Source of the DNA: Sporosarcina sp. ANT_H38
Lineage (GTDB): Bacteria; Bacillota; Bacilli; Bacillales_A; Planococcaceae
DNA length: 64,000 nt
Reading direction: 5' to 3'
Assembly: GCF_008369195.1 (NCBI RefSeq)
Contig: NZ_VOBC01000001.1
Span: forward strand, 1,054,001 to 1,118,000
A program made the translations under genes and the position numbers. Within the stretch, counting starts at the first letter, position 1; each line of letters starts with the position of its first letter. This document shows positions 26,999 through 35,694 of the stretch, one piece after another. Below the pieces are notes generated by a model. The model saw nothing but the letters and a program-made list of their open reading frames with translations. It did not search any database and was not told the DNA's origin.

Positions 26999-27988
26999 GT
27001 GATTGGACGTAATGATCCATGTCTCTGTGGTAGTGGGAAAAAATATAAAAAATGTTGTGAATCAAAAGCGACATTTTCAATAGAAGAAGTGCAATCGGAT
27101 GAACTTGAAAGGATTTTACAAGCTTTTTATGAAGAGTATCCTGAAAGACGTGACTTAAATGAATTCTTGAGCTTGGTTAAAAAATGGAGTGAGCCGCTTA
27201 AGAAGTATTTAGTCGAGGAAATGATTGAGGCGATTGTCATGGATGAATTCTTTTTCCATCACAAACCGGACATTTGGAAAAACTATATGGAAAAACAACG
27301 TAAAAAAGTTATCCGTCCATCTGTGGTGAAAGTGTTAGAAACGTGGTCTGATCCACGTGTTTTCATCGGTGAAGTAATAGCAGTGGATGATGCTTATATG
27401 TCAGTTAGAAATATATTGGAAGATGAAACGATACGTTTACGACGTGAAAGCGAAAAGCCTGTACCTGTAGGCGTACATGTGTATTGTTTCATTTTGCCGG
27501 ACGGCTCTTCCGAGGACAATCATTATTTGGCGGTTTCAAGCTTGATTTTCTTCCCTACAGACCATACTAAAGCGTTTGGGGAATTCGTACAGCAGTTTGA
27601 ATTACAAAAAGATCAATCTGTTCCTTCATTTTTAAAAGAAAATGGGATTGCATTTTGGAAGTTGCTTGGTGAGGATGGCTATGATGGAGGAGAATTTACC
27701 AACTTCGAAGCAGGCGTACTCCAAAAAGCAATTGAGTTTTTAGAGAAAAATGACCGAGAATCTGACCAGTTAATAGAAATAATAGAAGATTATTTAGTAG
27801 AGCAGCAGCCGAATGCACGAAAAGAAGTAGCGATTGCAGCTGGAGCTATTCGTTTTGGTCAGGAAAATGCCTTATTTGAACCTCTTACGATAACTGTTAA
27901 AGAGATAGCCGAATGGTTTGAAGTATCTCCATCTTCATTGAATAAATATTACAATGATCTAAATGCGTATTATTCTAGCAAAGAATAG
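26999..27988 (+). CDS. SEC-C motif protein
   Basis: The 329-residue protein begins with a zinc-binding SEC-C motif, IGRNDPCLCGSGKKYKKCC, like that at the C-terminus of SecA. Here it is N-terminal, followed by a long alpha/beta region without recognised catalytic residues. The far C-terminus (EIAEWFEVSPSSLNKYYND) resembles a helix-turn-helix. The start is a GTG at 26999 behind AAAGGGCG; an 11-codon extension is rejected. SEC-C proteins often bind nucleic acid or ribosomes; the role of this one is unknown. A terminator follows. Confidence 0.7.
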   Translation: MIGRNDPCLCGSGKKYKKCCESKATFSIEEVQSDELERILQAFYEEYPERRDLNEFLSLVKKWSEPLKKYLVEEMIEAIVMDEFFFHHKPDIWKNYMEKQRKKVIRPSVVKVLETWSDPRVFIGEVIAVDDAYMSVRNILEDETIRLRRESEKPVPVGVHVYCFILPDGSSEDNHYLAVSSLIFFPTDHTKAFGEFVQQFELQKDQSVPSFLKENGIAFWKLLGEDGYDGGEFTNFEAGVLQKAIEFLEKNDRESDQLIEIIEDYLVEQQPNARKEVAIAAGAIRFGQENALFEPLTITVKEIAEWFEVSPSSLNKYYNDLNAYYSSKE

Positions 27989-28017
27989 ACAAGACACGAA
28001 ATACGAATTCTAACTAA

Positions 28018-28066
28018 AACATCTCATTCACTGGGAAAAACCAGTTGAGTGGGATGTTTTTTATTT
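28018..28066 (+). terminator. Terminator after the SEC-C gene
   Basis: An imperfect stem (ACATCTCATTCACTGG with CCAGTTGAGTGGGATGT, one bulge and G-U pairs) is followed by six T and ATTTA. Confidence 0.7.
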
Positions 28067-28083
28067 ACTTTATCAAGAAATGA

Positions 28084-28252
28084 AAGGTACGAAGCCTCGA
28101 AATATAACCTTGTTTCAAGACGGGGGTGGAAAGCGTGAACAAATGGTATAAGCCATGAAAAAAACTTGCCAGAACTTGAGAAGCAAGGATATAAACTTGT
28201 AACTATTTCTGAACTCCATGAGATTAAAAAGCAAGAAAGAGAAAACCAATGA
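28084..28252 (+). pseudogene. Remnant of a polysaccharide deacetylase (NodB-type) C-terminus
   Basis: Two frames together read like the end of a NodB-homology deacetylase. The first has NITLFQDGGGKREQMV, compared with the usual ILLHDGGGNREQTV. After a frameshift and stop near 28155, the second has LPELEKQGYKLVTISEL and ends at TGA 28250-28252. The 5' part of the gene is missing. These enzymes trim acetyl groups from peptidoglycan or other wall sugars; this copy cannot be functional. Confidence 0.6.
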
Positions 28253-28264
28253 GAAAGAAACTTG

Positions 28265-28365
28265 AGGACAATTCTTCAGGTCTTAGATCCAATTTGTGAG
28301 GCAAAATTACATAAACATAGCTATGTGTTCAGACCAAGTAGAAGTATCCAACCCATGATTCGAAG
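28265..28365 (+). pseudogene. Remnant of a group II intron reverse transcriptase/maturase
   Basis: The frame reads TILQVLDPICEAKLHKHSY followed by VFRPSRS, a clear match to the conserved RT block of LtrA-like maturases (LEPIFEAKFHPHSYGFRPGRS). Only about 33 codons remain. No intron RNA domain V was found nearby. Confidence 0.6.
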
Positions 28366-28399
28366 GCAAGATTTGAATTTCTTGTTAAAGGGCTGAGGA

Positions 28400-28616
28400 C
28401 TCTGGAGATAACCCGAATATTTTTGATTTTTTAATAGAACAAGCAAACGTTATGGATAATAGAGACAAATCCGTAATTAATTGTAAGTATCCTCGCTGTG
28501 CCTCGGCAATAGTCGAGGAGTTAGCATGTACGGCCAATTATGGGATACTTGTTAACGTCTCGATTAAAGGGTCCCCTTCAACTATTCCGTTGTATGTATT
28601 AAGTGTACAAGATTGA
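28400..28616 (+). pseudogene. Open coding remnant, unrecognised
   Basis: An open frame of about 70 codons has protein-like composition (NPNIFDFLIEQANVMDNRD, then CKYPRCASAIVEELACTANYG) and ends at TGA 28614-28616. There is no ribosome site at its only ATG (28452). It lies in the same graveyard as the deacetylase and reverse transcriptase remnants. The following bases up to 29087 show only a terminator-like hairpin. Confidence 0.3.
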
Positions 28617-28729
28617 TTGGCTTATTTTGTGGACAACATAATTGCCCCAACGGAAATAGTAGTTTTTTCTTTATGTTTTGTAACAGGATTTACTGTAGAA
28701 TCTCAAACTATATAGTTCAATAAAGCATG

Positions 28730-28762
28730 AAAAAGGATCTTCAACTGAAAGATCCTTTTTTA
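28730..28762. terminator. Terminator-like hairpin in remnant region
   Basis: The perfect 11-bp stem AAAAAGGATCT with its complement, followed by T residues, has an A-run on the left and a T-run on the right. It could act in either direction. Confidence 0.65.
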
Positions 28763-29087
28763 GTGTCTACAATCATTGAACTATGTTAATTCATAATTTA
28801 TGTCATATACAGTTTCAAATTTAAAATTTTCTTTGTTAAACAAAAAGACTAAAAGCGTGACATTAAGGCAACAAAAACCAAGTATCTAAGAAGAGGGGAG
28901 CTGTTCGATATGCGTAATGGCTCCCTTTTAATAAGAAATGGAGATTTTATTATCTATTCCAGGTGTCATAAATTAAGAGCGCTGACACAATTTCCCTTCC
29001 GCTAATGCAGCTGATTAGTGGAAGAAGGAGGTTTTCTGAAACTTTAATAAAATATTAACGACTAATAAGAAAAGTGGGGGTAAGTAT

Positions 29088-29450
29088 ATGAAGTTGAAAT
29101 ATTTATATTTAGCAATAACTGCATTTTTGATGTTGTTGGTTGCTAGTTGTTCGAATAAACAAGACGTAGGGAATTTCACTGATACAGATAGTTATGAAAA
29201 AGTTAGAAAAGTTGCTTGGGAGTTTATCGAAGAAAAAGATTGGAATGACACAGCCAAAGAAGACTGGAAAAGTGCAGAAGTGAAGAAAATAATTGCTGAT
29301 AATAGCTATGAATTGTTGGATAAAACTTATGAAGGACAAGAGCTATTAAGCGTTTCTTTTGAAGACAAAGAGAATGTTGTAGTTGGTACACCTTTAATAC
29401 TTGTTGATCCCGATCTCAATAAAGTAATTGGCTATATGGCAGGCGAATAA
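29088..29450 (+). CDS. Small lipoprotein
   Basis: The 120-residue product has an N-terminal signal peptide with a lipobox (LLVASC, Cys at about residue 21), so it should be a membrane-anchored surface lipoprotein. The mature part is acidic (KVAWEFIEEKDWNDTAKEDW) and ends with a short beta-rich region (IGYMAGE). No family is recognised; it could be a small YxeA- or PepSY-like lipoprotein. The start is well supported by GTGGGGGTAAGTAT. Confidence 0.75.
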   Translation: MKLKYLYLAITAFLMLLVASCSNKQDVGNFTDTDSYEKVRKVAWEFIEEKDWNDTAKEDWKSAEVKKIIADNSYELLDKTYEGQELLSVSFEDKENVVVGTPLILVDPDLNKVIGYMAGE

Positions 29451-29902
29451 GGAAACTATTATTAATATAACGGGCGCTTCAATTCAAGAACGGGTGTTTT
29501 GTAAACCGCATCTACATGTGAGTTTAGGTAACAAAAACAGGGTCAATCAGTGTATGTGTTTGAAAATCTACCGAATATGGATCCTACAGTTGAACATGCT
29601 TAGACGAACTATTCCTTTAGTTATCAACAGTCCAACTAAATAAAATATACAATAATGCCCTCCTTAAAACAGGTGGGCATTATTTAACGTTTAATCTCGT
29701 CTTGATACCTACATAATTAGTACGGGTAGGGGAGCGAACGGCATTATTTCACACGGAATCTGAAGCAGTAGAAGCAAAGGATTTACTCCAATGTAATGAA
29801 GAGTTTTTAAGATGTGACTACCAGTCAAGTACATTGTTTTGTGTTAAATCTAGGTAAATTGAGCTTAGGTGTTGCATATTTCTCGTATGTATATTATATT
29901 AC
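29451..29902. other. Non-coding stretch after the lipoprotein gene
   Basis: No convincing gene is present. A 9-bp stem (ATAATGCCC with GGGCATTAT, about 29652-29683) is a possible weak terminator for the lipoprotein gene. A 71-codon frame starting in the end of that gene is low in coding character. Confidence 0.35.
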
Positions 29903-29944
29903 TTGATGCATCAACTATTGATATGTCAAACATTGATTCGTCAA
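29903..29944. promoter_or_regulatory. Three phased MarR-type operators before the nitroreductase gene
   Basis: Three 12-bp dyads occur at 29903-29914 (TTGATGCATCAA), 29918-29929 (TTGATATGTCAA) and 29933-29944 (TTGATTCGTCAA). Each fits TTGA-N4-TCAA, and their starts are exactly 15 bp apart. They lie 33 bases or more upstream of the start codon. The same dyad occurs twice before the marR gene, so the MarR protein probably binds both. Confidence 0.75.
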
Positions 29945-29976
29945 TAAATATAAAATGAAAAAGGAGCACTTACACC

Positions 29977-30615
29977 ATGCAAAAATATCAAAAAATGAAT
30001 GATTTCAATGAAATTGTAAACGGTCGTCGTTCCATTAAGGAATATGACTCAACTGTTAAAATCAGCCGTGAAGAAATGAGTGAAATTATAGCTCAAGCTT
30101 CAAAAGCTCCATCTTCTATTAATATGCAGCCTTGGAGATTTCTCATCATTGACAGCGAAGAAGGAAAAGCAAAGCTTGCCCCTCTTTCCAGATTCAACAA
30201 GGATAAAGTCATGAGTTCATCTGCGGTAATCGCTGTCTTCGCTGACCGGAATAATTTTGAAAACGCCGAAGAAATATACAGCACAGCAGTTGAACTTGGA
30301 TATATGCCTCAAGAAGTTAAAGAAGCTCAATTAGATTATTTTAAAGTGCTCTATGCAAATATGTCCGATGAAGAAATGAAAGATACAATTATGCTAGATG
30401 CTGGTCTTGTCTCAATGCAACTTATGCTAGTAGCCCGTGCTTACGGTTATGATACGAATCCTATCGGAGGTTATGAGAAAGACCAGATTGCTGAAGCCTA
30501 TGGACTGGATAAAGATCGTTATATTCCGGTAATGTTAATCTCCATTGGAAAAGCCATTAATGAAGGTTTTCAATCGTATCGTCTGCCTGTCGAAGCAACT
30601 ACAAAATGGAAATAA
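29977..30615 (+). CDS. Nitroreductase family flavoprotein
   Basis: This is a 212-residue FMN-dependent, NAD(P)H-using nitroreductase-fold enzyme. Family landmarks are RRSIKEYDSTVKISREE, the FMN-binding segment SKAPSSINMQPWRF and the C-terminal GGYEKDQIAEAYGL. It reduces nitro- or quinone-type electrophiles in related proteins (for example MhqN and YodC). The gene has AAAAAGGAGC ahead and three palindromic operators in front. It lies upstream of marR, an ABM-domain protein and Ohr, which together look like an electrophile/peroxide response. Confidence 0.9.
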   Translation: MQKYQKMNDFNEIVNGRRSIKEYDSTVKISREEMSEIIAQASKAPSSINMQPWRFLIIDSEEGKAKLAPLSRFNKDKVMSSSAVIAVFADRNNFENAEEIYSTAVELGYMPQEVKEAQLDYFKVLYANMSDEEMKDTIMLDAGLVSMQLMLVARAYGYDTNPIGGYEKDQIAEAYGLDKDRYIPVMLISIGKAINEGFQSYRLPVEATTKWK

Positions 30616-30663
30616 GATAGAATTCATTTGAGTTGCATGTTAGATCATTTTGCATTATATTTA

Positions 30664-30690
30664 TTGATGGGTCAATGATTGAGCGTTCAA
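30664..30690. promoter_or_regulatory. Two phased MarR-type operators before marR
   Basis: Dyads TTGATGGGTCAA (30664-30675) and TTGAGCGTTCAA (30679-30690) share the pattern and the 15-bp spacing of the three sites before the nitroreductase gene. They lie 54 bases or more ahead of the marR start. Autorepression is the simple reading. Confidence 0.75.
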
Positions 30691-30744
30691 TGAATAGTAG
30701 ACACTCGTATATGTTGCCTCATAAATTACTTAGGAGGTCAATTG

Positions 30745-31173
30745 ATGCGATGTTCACTTTCAAATCAGGAACAAATCTTATATCTACTTAAAGGGCTCAA
30801 TAATCAAATTAGCCCTAAATTTGAGCGGTGTACAGGCATTAGCGCCTCACGCTATGAATTGCTACATCAGCTTTATGAAGCAGAAGAAATTAATCAGTCC
30901 ACCCTTCAAAAAGCTGTCAATATAGACAGTGCTGCCATTACCCGTCACCTAAAACAACTTGAGGCAAACGGCATGGTGACAAGACGAAGAAACCCTGCCG
31001 ATAATCGAGTGATATTTGTTCGTCTTACTGAGGAAGGGCGTAAACAAATTGTCGGTTACAAAAAAGAAAAGATTAGTTTCGTGAACCAAATGCTTCATGA
31101 TTTTAACCCTGAAGATTTAGAGTCACTATCTGACATGCTTAACCGCATGCAAAATAATATAAGTGAATACTGA
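30745..31173 (+). CDS. MarR-family transcriptional regulator
   Basis: The 142-residue winged-helix protein has the typical MarR pattern: LLHQLYEAEEINQSTLQKAV, the recognition helix region DSAAITRHLKQLEANGMVTRRR, and the wing NPADNRVIFVRLTEEGRK. It carries a Cys near residue 3 and one near residue 30 (FERCTG), which might sense electrophiles. The ATG at 30745 is seven bases after AGGAGG. It is presumably the repressor acting on the TTGA-N4-TCAA sites before itself and before the nitroreductase gene, by analogy with MhqR/YodB-type systems. Confidence 0.9.
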   Translation: MRCSLSNQEQILYLLKGLNNQISPKFERCTGISASRYELLHQLYEAEEINQSTLQKAVNIDSAAITRHLKQLEANGMVTRRRNPADNRVIFVRLTEEGRKQIVGYKKEKISFVNQMLHDFNPEDLESLSDMLNRMQNNISEY

Positions 31174-31210
31174 AATTTATGACAAATACGATAAAAAAGG
31201 ATGGATAACT

Positions 31211-31507
31211 ATGTTTATTATTCACGCACACCTTCAAGTAAAACCAGACCAAGAACAAGCATTCTTGGAAGAAGCCAAAATACTTCTTCAAGCAACAAGA
31301 GCTGAAAAAGGTAACATTAGCTACGATTTGATGAAATCTACTGAACAAGAATGCCATTACACAATGGTTGAAATCTGGAAAGATATAGAGGCTACTGCAA
31401 CCCATAATACGAGTGAACATTTCACTGCCTTTACTAAAAAAGCTCCAGCCTTCATGGCTGCACCAATGGACCTTAAAGTATTTAGCGGAGAACCTGTACA
31501 AGCATAA
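31211..31507 (+). CDS. Antibiotic-biosynthesis-monooxygenase (ABM) domain protein, quinol monooxygenase-like
   Basis: The 98-residue ferredoxin-like protein of the ABM/YgiN family begins MFIIHAHLQVKPDQEQAFLE and has the conserved GNISYDLMKSTE and MVEIWKD segments. Such proteins oxidise quinols or protect against quinones. The start was chosen at MFII after AAAGGATGG; a 16-codon extension would overlap the marR stop. It is in the marR operon, 37 bases after the regulator. Confidence 0.82.
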   Translation: MFIIHAHLQVKPDQEQAFLEEAKILLQATRAEKGNISYDLMKSTEQECHYTMVEIWKDIEATATHNTSEHFTAFTKKAPAFMAAPMDLKVFSGEPVQA

Positions 31508-31530
31508 TTTATAAAAGGAGATGTGAGATC

Positions 31531-31953
31531 ATGTCAAATATATTATTTACGTCAACGGTAACCGCTTCGGGAGGACGAGAAGGTAAAGTTCAATCATCTG
31601 ATGGTGTCATTAATTTCGATACTGCCATGCCGGGAAGCCCAAGAGCGAAAAAATTAGAGACATCTACAAACCCTGAACAATTATTCGCAGCTGGATATGC
31701 TGCATGCTTTGACAGTGCTTTGCAATTAGTAGCTAGGCAAGAAAAGGTAAAGTTCTCTTCAGAGGTCACCGCAAATGTTAGCTTATTAAAAGATGAGGCA
31801 GACCAAGGCTTTAAACTGGCAGTTACCTTACAAGTTAAAGGGACGGACATTGAAAAAGATCAGTTAGAGGATCTAGTAGAAAAAGCACATCAAGTCTGTC
31901 CTTACTCTAAAGCTACAAGAGACAATATCGAAATTACACTAGAGATACTATAA
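31531..31953 (+). CDS. ohr: Organic hydroperoxide resistance protein (Ohr/OsmC family)
   Basis: Ohr is a thiol peroxidase that reduces organic hydroperoxides. The 140 residues include the first catalytic Cys in GYAACFDSALQL and the second in HQVCPYSKATR, plus NPEQLFAAGYAAC and the Ohr-type N-terminal TSTVTASGGREGKV. The ribosome site is AAAAGGAG. It is the last gene of the marR operon and is followed by a terminator. Confidence 0.93.
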   Translation: MSNILFTSTVTASGGREGKVQSSDGVINFDTAMPGSPRAKKLETSTNPEQLFAAGYAACFDSALQLVARQEKVKFSSEVTANVSLLKDEADQGFKLAVTLQVKGTDIEKDQLEDLVEKAHQVCPYSKATRDNIEITLEIL

Positions 31954-31982
31954 TTTTTAAATGCTCCTTATTTTGTATGTAA

Positions 31983-32029
31983 CCCCAAATGGCAGACACA
32001 TTAAAAAGTGGCTCCATTTGGTTTTTTTT
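31983..32029 (+). terminator. Terminator after the marR-ohr operon
   Basis: The eight-base stem CCAAATGG (31985-31992) pairs with 32014-32021, and a run of seven T follows. Confidence 0.75.
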
Positions 32030-32052
32030 ATGTTCATAAACCTCAGAATCTC

Positions 32053-32163
32053 ATGGTATATGATTTTGATGAAATTATAGAAGAACTGACGTTACACCTA
32101 GTTTCTGTGACTCGTTTTAAAGAAATAAAAGAGGAGTGGAAGATTCCTCTTTATAGCAAGTAG
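32053..32163 (+). pseudogene. Short coding remnant (36 codons)
   Basis: An ATG-started frame reads like a real protein tail (YDFDEIIEELTLHLVSVTRF, ending KIPLYSK) but has no ribosome site, and the frame is open further upstream. I consider it the end of a decayed gene. The identity is unknown. Confidence 0.2.
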
Positions 32164-32198
32164 TTTTAACTATTCATTTTTTCAAAAACCAGTCAGTG

Positions 32199-32231
32199 AG
32201 AGACTCCTTAGATATAGGAGACTCTTTTTTT
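32199..32231. terminator. Second terminator-like hairpin
   Basis: A 10-bp stem with one mismatch (AGAGACTCCT / AGGAGACTCT) is followed by seven or eight T. It stands just before the MBL-fold gene region, which is preceded by a new promoter area. Confidence 0.55.
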
Positions 32232-32370
32232 GTGCTAATAATTAAATGAAAGGGCAATGTTTCAAATGGACAGCATGTTTTTTTATAGAATTTGTAAACT
32301 TAAAGATAACTCAGATAATTGCTGATATAATAAATTAAACTCTTTGGAATAAACATGGTAGGAGGATTTT

Positions 32371-33312
32371 ATGATGCGAAAAAAAGATTATATTCAATTG
32401 AATGAAAGAATCTATTTAATAGATGGGTTTGATTTGGGTGTACCTGAACGAACGGGGACATATGTTTTTGATGAAGAAGAACTGACACTTGTTGACACTG
32501 GTCCAAGTCCGTCGGTTAAGTATGTGAAACGGGGATTAGATGCACTGGGATTCTCGTTAGATCAAGTGAAGTATATCATCGTGACGCATATCCACCTGGA
32601 TCACTCGGGAGGGGCTGGATTACTCATTCAACAATGCCCCAATGCTACTGTTGTTGTACACCCGAGAGGCGCAAGGCACTTGGTTGATCCTGAAAGATTG
32701 ATTGCCGGAGCCAAAGTAGTATATGGGGAAAGGTTTTCGGAACTGTTTGATCCAATTATTGCCGTACCAAAAGAGCACTTGCTCGTTAAAGAAGAGGGAG
32801 ATACCTTAAAGATTGGTCCGACATGTACATTGAAGTTTTTGGATACCCCAGGACATGCGAAACATCATTTCAGTATTTATGATCCGGTCAGTAACGGCCT
32901 GTTTACCGGAGATACAGTTGGCATTCGCTATGAGCAATTGATTCGCGATGGTGTCGATTTGTTTCTGCCTTCTACTTCACCAAACCAATTTGAACCAGAA
33001 GCTATGCGGCGGGCAATTAACCGTATGCTTGGGATGAATCTCGATTGTATTTACTTTGGACATTTTGGCATGACCAACAACCCAAACAAAGCTCTTCTAC
33101 AAGTATCTAAGTGGCTTGATATTTTCGTGGAAGAGGCGGAAACAGTCGTTACTGAACAAAAGGGTCATGAAGTACTTGCGCAACGACTTCTTGGCCGAGT
33201 TAGGGGGTACCTAAAGGAGATGGAAGTACCTGATGACCATGAGGTGTATGGTTTAATAAAAGTAGATATGCAAGTCAGTTCAATGGGAATGCTTGATTAT
33301 TTTATGGGATAA
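32371..33312 (+). CDS. Metallo-beta-lactamase-fold hydrolase
   Basis: The 313-residue protein has the MBL zinc motif VTHIHLDHSGG, then TPGHAKHHFS and GDTVGI. GHFGMTNNP supplies later ligands. The N-terminal LNERIYLIDGF... and LTLVDTGPSPSV match MBL-fold hydrolases of the thiolesterase/lactonase type. The extra C-terminal helices (about 230-313) are typical of this Bacillus subgroup. The substrate is unknown. A good GGAGGATTTT ribosome site precedes the ATG pair at 32371/32374. Confidence 0.88.
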   Translation: MMRKKDYIQLNERIYLIDGFDLGVPERTGTYVFDEEELTLVDTGPSPSVKYVKRGLDALGFSLDQVKYIIVTHIHLDHSGGAGLLIQQCPNATVVVHPRGARHLVDPERLIAGAKVVYGERFSELFDPIIAVPKEHLLVKEEGDTLKIGPTCTLKFLDTPGHAKHHFSIYDPVSNGLFTGDTVGIRYEQLIRDGVDLFLPSTSPNQFEPEAMRRAINRMLGMNLDCIYFGHFGMTNNPNKALLQVSKWLDIFVEEAETVVTEQKGHEVLAQRLLGRVRGYLKEMEVPDDHEVYGLIKVDMQVSSMGMLDYFMG

Positions 33313-33467
33313 CTACATAGAACCTTCAAGATATAATGAGCATATAATTATTATGTAGAAATTGAGTGAAGACGCCTTAACTGGGGTGCCGTAGCGGATT
33401 TGAAAGGAATCTTTATCTAAACTTATACAGTATAAAATTAACACTGTTTTGGAGAGGAATAGAAGAT

Positions 33468-33938
33468 ATGAAACTACATTTTTATAATCCGGAATTTGAT
33501 AAGCTTATTGAAAACTACACATTAACCGACGAACAACTACGCTTTACGGGTACGCCTAAAGACGCAATTGATCTTTCGAATGCAGAACGGGATCGATATT
33601 CGATTTTAGCAGTAGAAAATGAGCAAGTGGTTACGTTCTTTAGCCTACATAAAGGTGAGGGTGTCAAGTCTTTTTCCCATAATGACAATGCTATATTAAT
33701 TAGAAGTTTTTCGACCGATTTTCATCAGCAAGGTAAAGGCTATGGGAAGAATGCATTGATGCTTGTGCCAGACCTTGTTACAAGTCATTTTATTGGTATT
33801 GATGAAATCGTCCTCGCTGTAAATGTTAATAACGAGATAGCTCAATCTTTGTATAAAAACTGTGGCTATATTGATAAAGGCGTTCGAGAGATGGGGAGGA
33901 GTGGCGAACTCATCGTGATGAGTTACCACCTGTATTGA
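33468..33938 (+). CDS. GNAT-family N-acetyltransferase
   Basis: The 156-residue protein has the GNAT acetyl-CoA loop in QQGKGYGKNAL and a typical strand-helix ending (VNVNNEIAQSLYKNCGYIDKG). The N-terminus is LHFYNPEFDKLI. The substrate is unknown. The ribosome site is GGAGAGGAATAG. It is followed closely by the asparaginase gene, so the three genes (acetyltransferase, asparaginase, cutC) may be one transcript. Confidence 0.82.
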   Translation: MKLHFYNPEFDKLIENYTLTDEQLRFTGTPKDAIDLSNAERDRYSILAVENEQVVTFFSLHKGEGVKSFSHNDNAILIRSFSTDFHQQGKGYGKNALMLVPDLVTSHFIGIDEIVLAVNVNNEIAQSLYKNCGYIDKGVREMGRSGELIVMSYHLY

Positions 33939-33972
33939 ATTATTTTATAACGAGCAAGTGGGGGGACAGAGA

Positions 33973-34977
33973 ATGGACCAACAAGTTCTAGTACAAGAAT
34001 ACCGTAATGACATTTTAGAAAACGTTCATTTGGGTGTTATTTGTGGAATCAATGCAGAAGGAGATGTTCTTTATTCTGTTGGAGACCAAAATCATATGAC
34101 ATTTCTTCGTTCGGCGGCAAAACCTTTTCAGGCAATTCCAGTTATTCAATATGGAGTGGACGACAAGTTTGGGCTTACATCTAAAGAAGCTGCTTTATTT
34201 GCTGCTTCGCACCGTGGAGAAGACTATCACATTGAGGCACTGGAATCGATTTTACATAAGACCGGTATTGATGAAGACCAATTTTATTGCTGTCCAACCT
34301 ATCCGCTGAATGAAGAGCCAAAAGCAAACTATCACCGAAAGAATGGTGAACAGCGAAAGCTTTATCATAATTGTTCGGGAAAGCATAGCGGCTTTATCGC
34401 CTTGGCGAAAGTACTGGGATACGACATTGACGGTTATTGGGATTTGGAACATCCTGTACAGCAGCTGAGCTTAGCGGCAATGGCTGACATGTCCAATTAT
34501 CCGAAGGAGGCGATAGGCATTGGGATTGATGGATGTGGATTCCCGGTGTATGCAATGCCTCTTCAACACATTGCGCAAGCGTATTTGAAACTTGCTTGTC
34601 CAGACTTGATTCAACAGCCTGAAATGAGAGAAGCTGTCGTGAAAATTACTGGTTATATGAATGCACATCCGGAGATGATTGCGAGTCACGACTTCATCTG
34701 TTCTGTTTTACTGACAGACCCTAATATCGTGGCTAAAGGTGGGGCCAAGGGCGTGTATGGTTTTGCACTTAGGAAAGAACGAATGAGCTTTGCATTAAAA
34801 GTGATGGATGGATCTGAACTGGTATGGCCAATCATAGTTGCATCTATTTTGGAACAGATCGGTTATGAAAACCAAGGGACGATTGAGCGTTTGTATGAAT
34901 TGTCGCCAAAAGTAATAATAAATGATAATCTTACGGTTGTTGGAGAAAGAAAAATTGTGTTTGATTTACAGAAATAA
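33973..34977 (+). CDS. L-asparaginase II family protein
   Basis: The 334-residue protein belongs to Asparaginase_II (PF06089), a family unrelated to the classical AnsA/AnsB enzymes. Characteristic segments are VHLGVICGINAEGDV, RSAAKPFQAIP, FAASHRGEDYH, and NCSGKHSGFIALAK, which carries the candidate nucleophile region, plus GIGIDGCGFP. The ATG at 33973 was chosen because GGGGGGACAGAGA precedes it; a GTG five codons earlier is possible. It probably hydrolyses L-asparagine or related amides. It lies just after the acetyltransferase gene. Confidence 0.85.
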   Translation: MDQQVLVQEYRNDILENVHLGVICGINAEGDVLYSVGDQNHMTFLRSAAKPFQAIPVIQYGVDDKFGLTSKEAALFAASHRGEDYHIEALESILHKTGIDEDQFYCCPTYPLNEEPKANYHRKNGEQRKLYHNCSGKHSGFIALAKVLGYDIDGYWDLEHPVQQLSLAAMADMSNYPKEAIGIGIDGCGFPVYAMPLQHIAQAYLKLACPDLIQQPEMREAVVKITGYMNAHPEMIASHDFICSVLLTDPNIVAKGGAKGVYGFALRKERMSFALKVMDGSELVWPIIVASILEQIGYENQGTIERLYELSPKVIINDNLTVVGERKIVFDLQK

Positions 34978-35004
34978 AATGAATTCATGTGAGGAGTTAT
35001 CAAA

Positions 35005-35694
35005 ATGATGTTAGAAATTATAGCTACAAGTATGGCCGATGCAGTTGCGGCAGAACGTGGCGGTGCCGATCGATTGGAACTTTGTGCAGCATTGTCTGAA
35101 GGTGGGCTAACGCCAAGTTTGGGATTGGTGGAAGCGGTAGTTAAGGGGGTCAATATTCCGGTTCATGTAATCGTTCGGCCGCATAGTCGTACTTTTCACT
35201 ATGATGACAATGACTTAGCTGTAATGATAGCCGATATTCGCCATATAAAACGTGCGGGAGCTGCGGGAGTCGTTATTGGAGTGCTAACTAAGGAACGCAA
35301 AGTGAATACAGAAGCTCTATCACGTTTGTTGGAGGAAGTTGGGGAGATGAAAGTCACTTTTCACCGTGCATTTGATGAGATAGAAAATCAGCTGGAAGCG
35401 TTTGAAGTCATTGCTAGTTTCCCGCAGATTCAGCGAATCTTGACTTCGGGAGGACAGGCACCAGCGCCAGAAGCCGCTGAACAACTAAAGAAATTGGTAG
35501 ACGAGTCTAAAAATACATCTGTTCGGATTTTAGCGGGGAATGGTATGAACCCTGAAACGTTGTCTTCATTAGTTTCGGCAACAGGGCTAGAAGAAGTCCA
35601 TTTCGGGTCAGCTGTTCGTATGAATAGGAGTTTTATGTATCCTATTGATGAGGCAGTTATTACGGCGATAAAAAGTGAGCTTGAGACTAGTTAA
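35005..35694 (+). CDS. cutC: CutC family protein (copper homeostasis)
   Basis: The 229-residue TIM-barrel protein has the CutC signature at its start: EIIATSMADAVAAERGGADRLELC, shown here only in part as GGADRLELC. Further motifs are GGLTPSLGLVE, VIVRPHSRTFHY and MKVTFHRAFDEI, then RILTSGGQAPAPEA and GNGMNPETL. CutC was linked to copper tolerance in E. coli, but its biochemical activity is unsettled. It follows the asparaginase gene by 27 bases with AGGAG. Confidence 0.9.
   Translation: MMLEIIATSMADAVAAERGGADRLELCAALSEGGLTPSLGLVEAVVKGVNIPVHVIVRPHSRTFHYDDNDLAVMIADIRHIKRAGAAGVVIGVLTKERKVNTEALSRLLEEVGEMKVTFHRAFDEIENQLEAFEVIASFPQIQRILTSGGQAPAPEAAEQLKKLVDESKNTSVRILAGNGMNPETLSSLVSATGLEEVHFGSAVRMNRSFMYPIDEAVITAIKSELETS

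Noticed and set aside
29428..29643. 71-codon frame after the lipoprotein gene
   Set aside because: It starts inside the lipoprotein gene, lacks a ribosome site and has no protein-like pattern.
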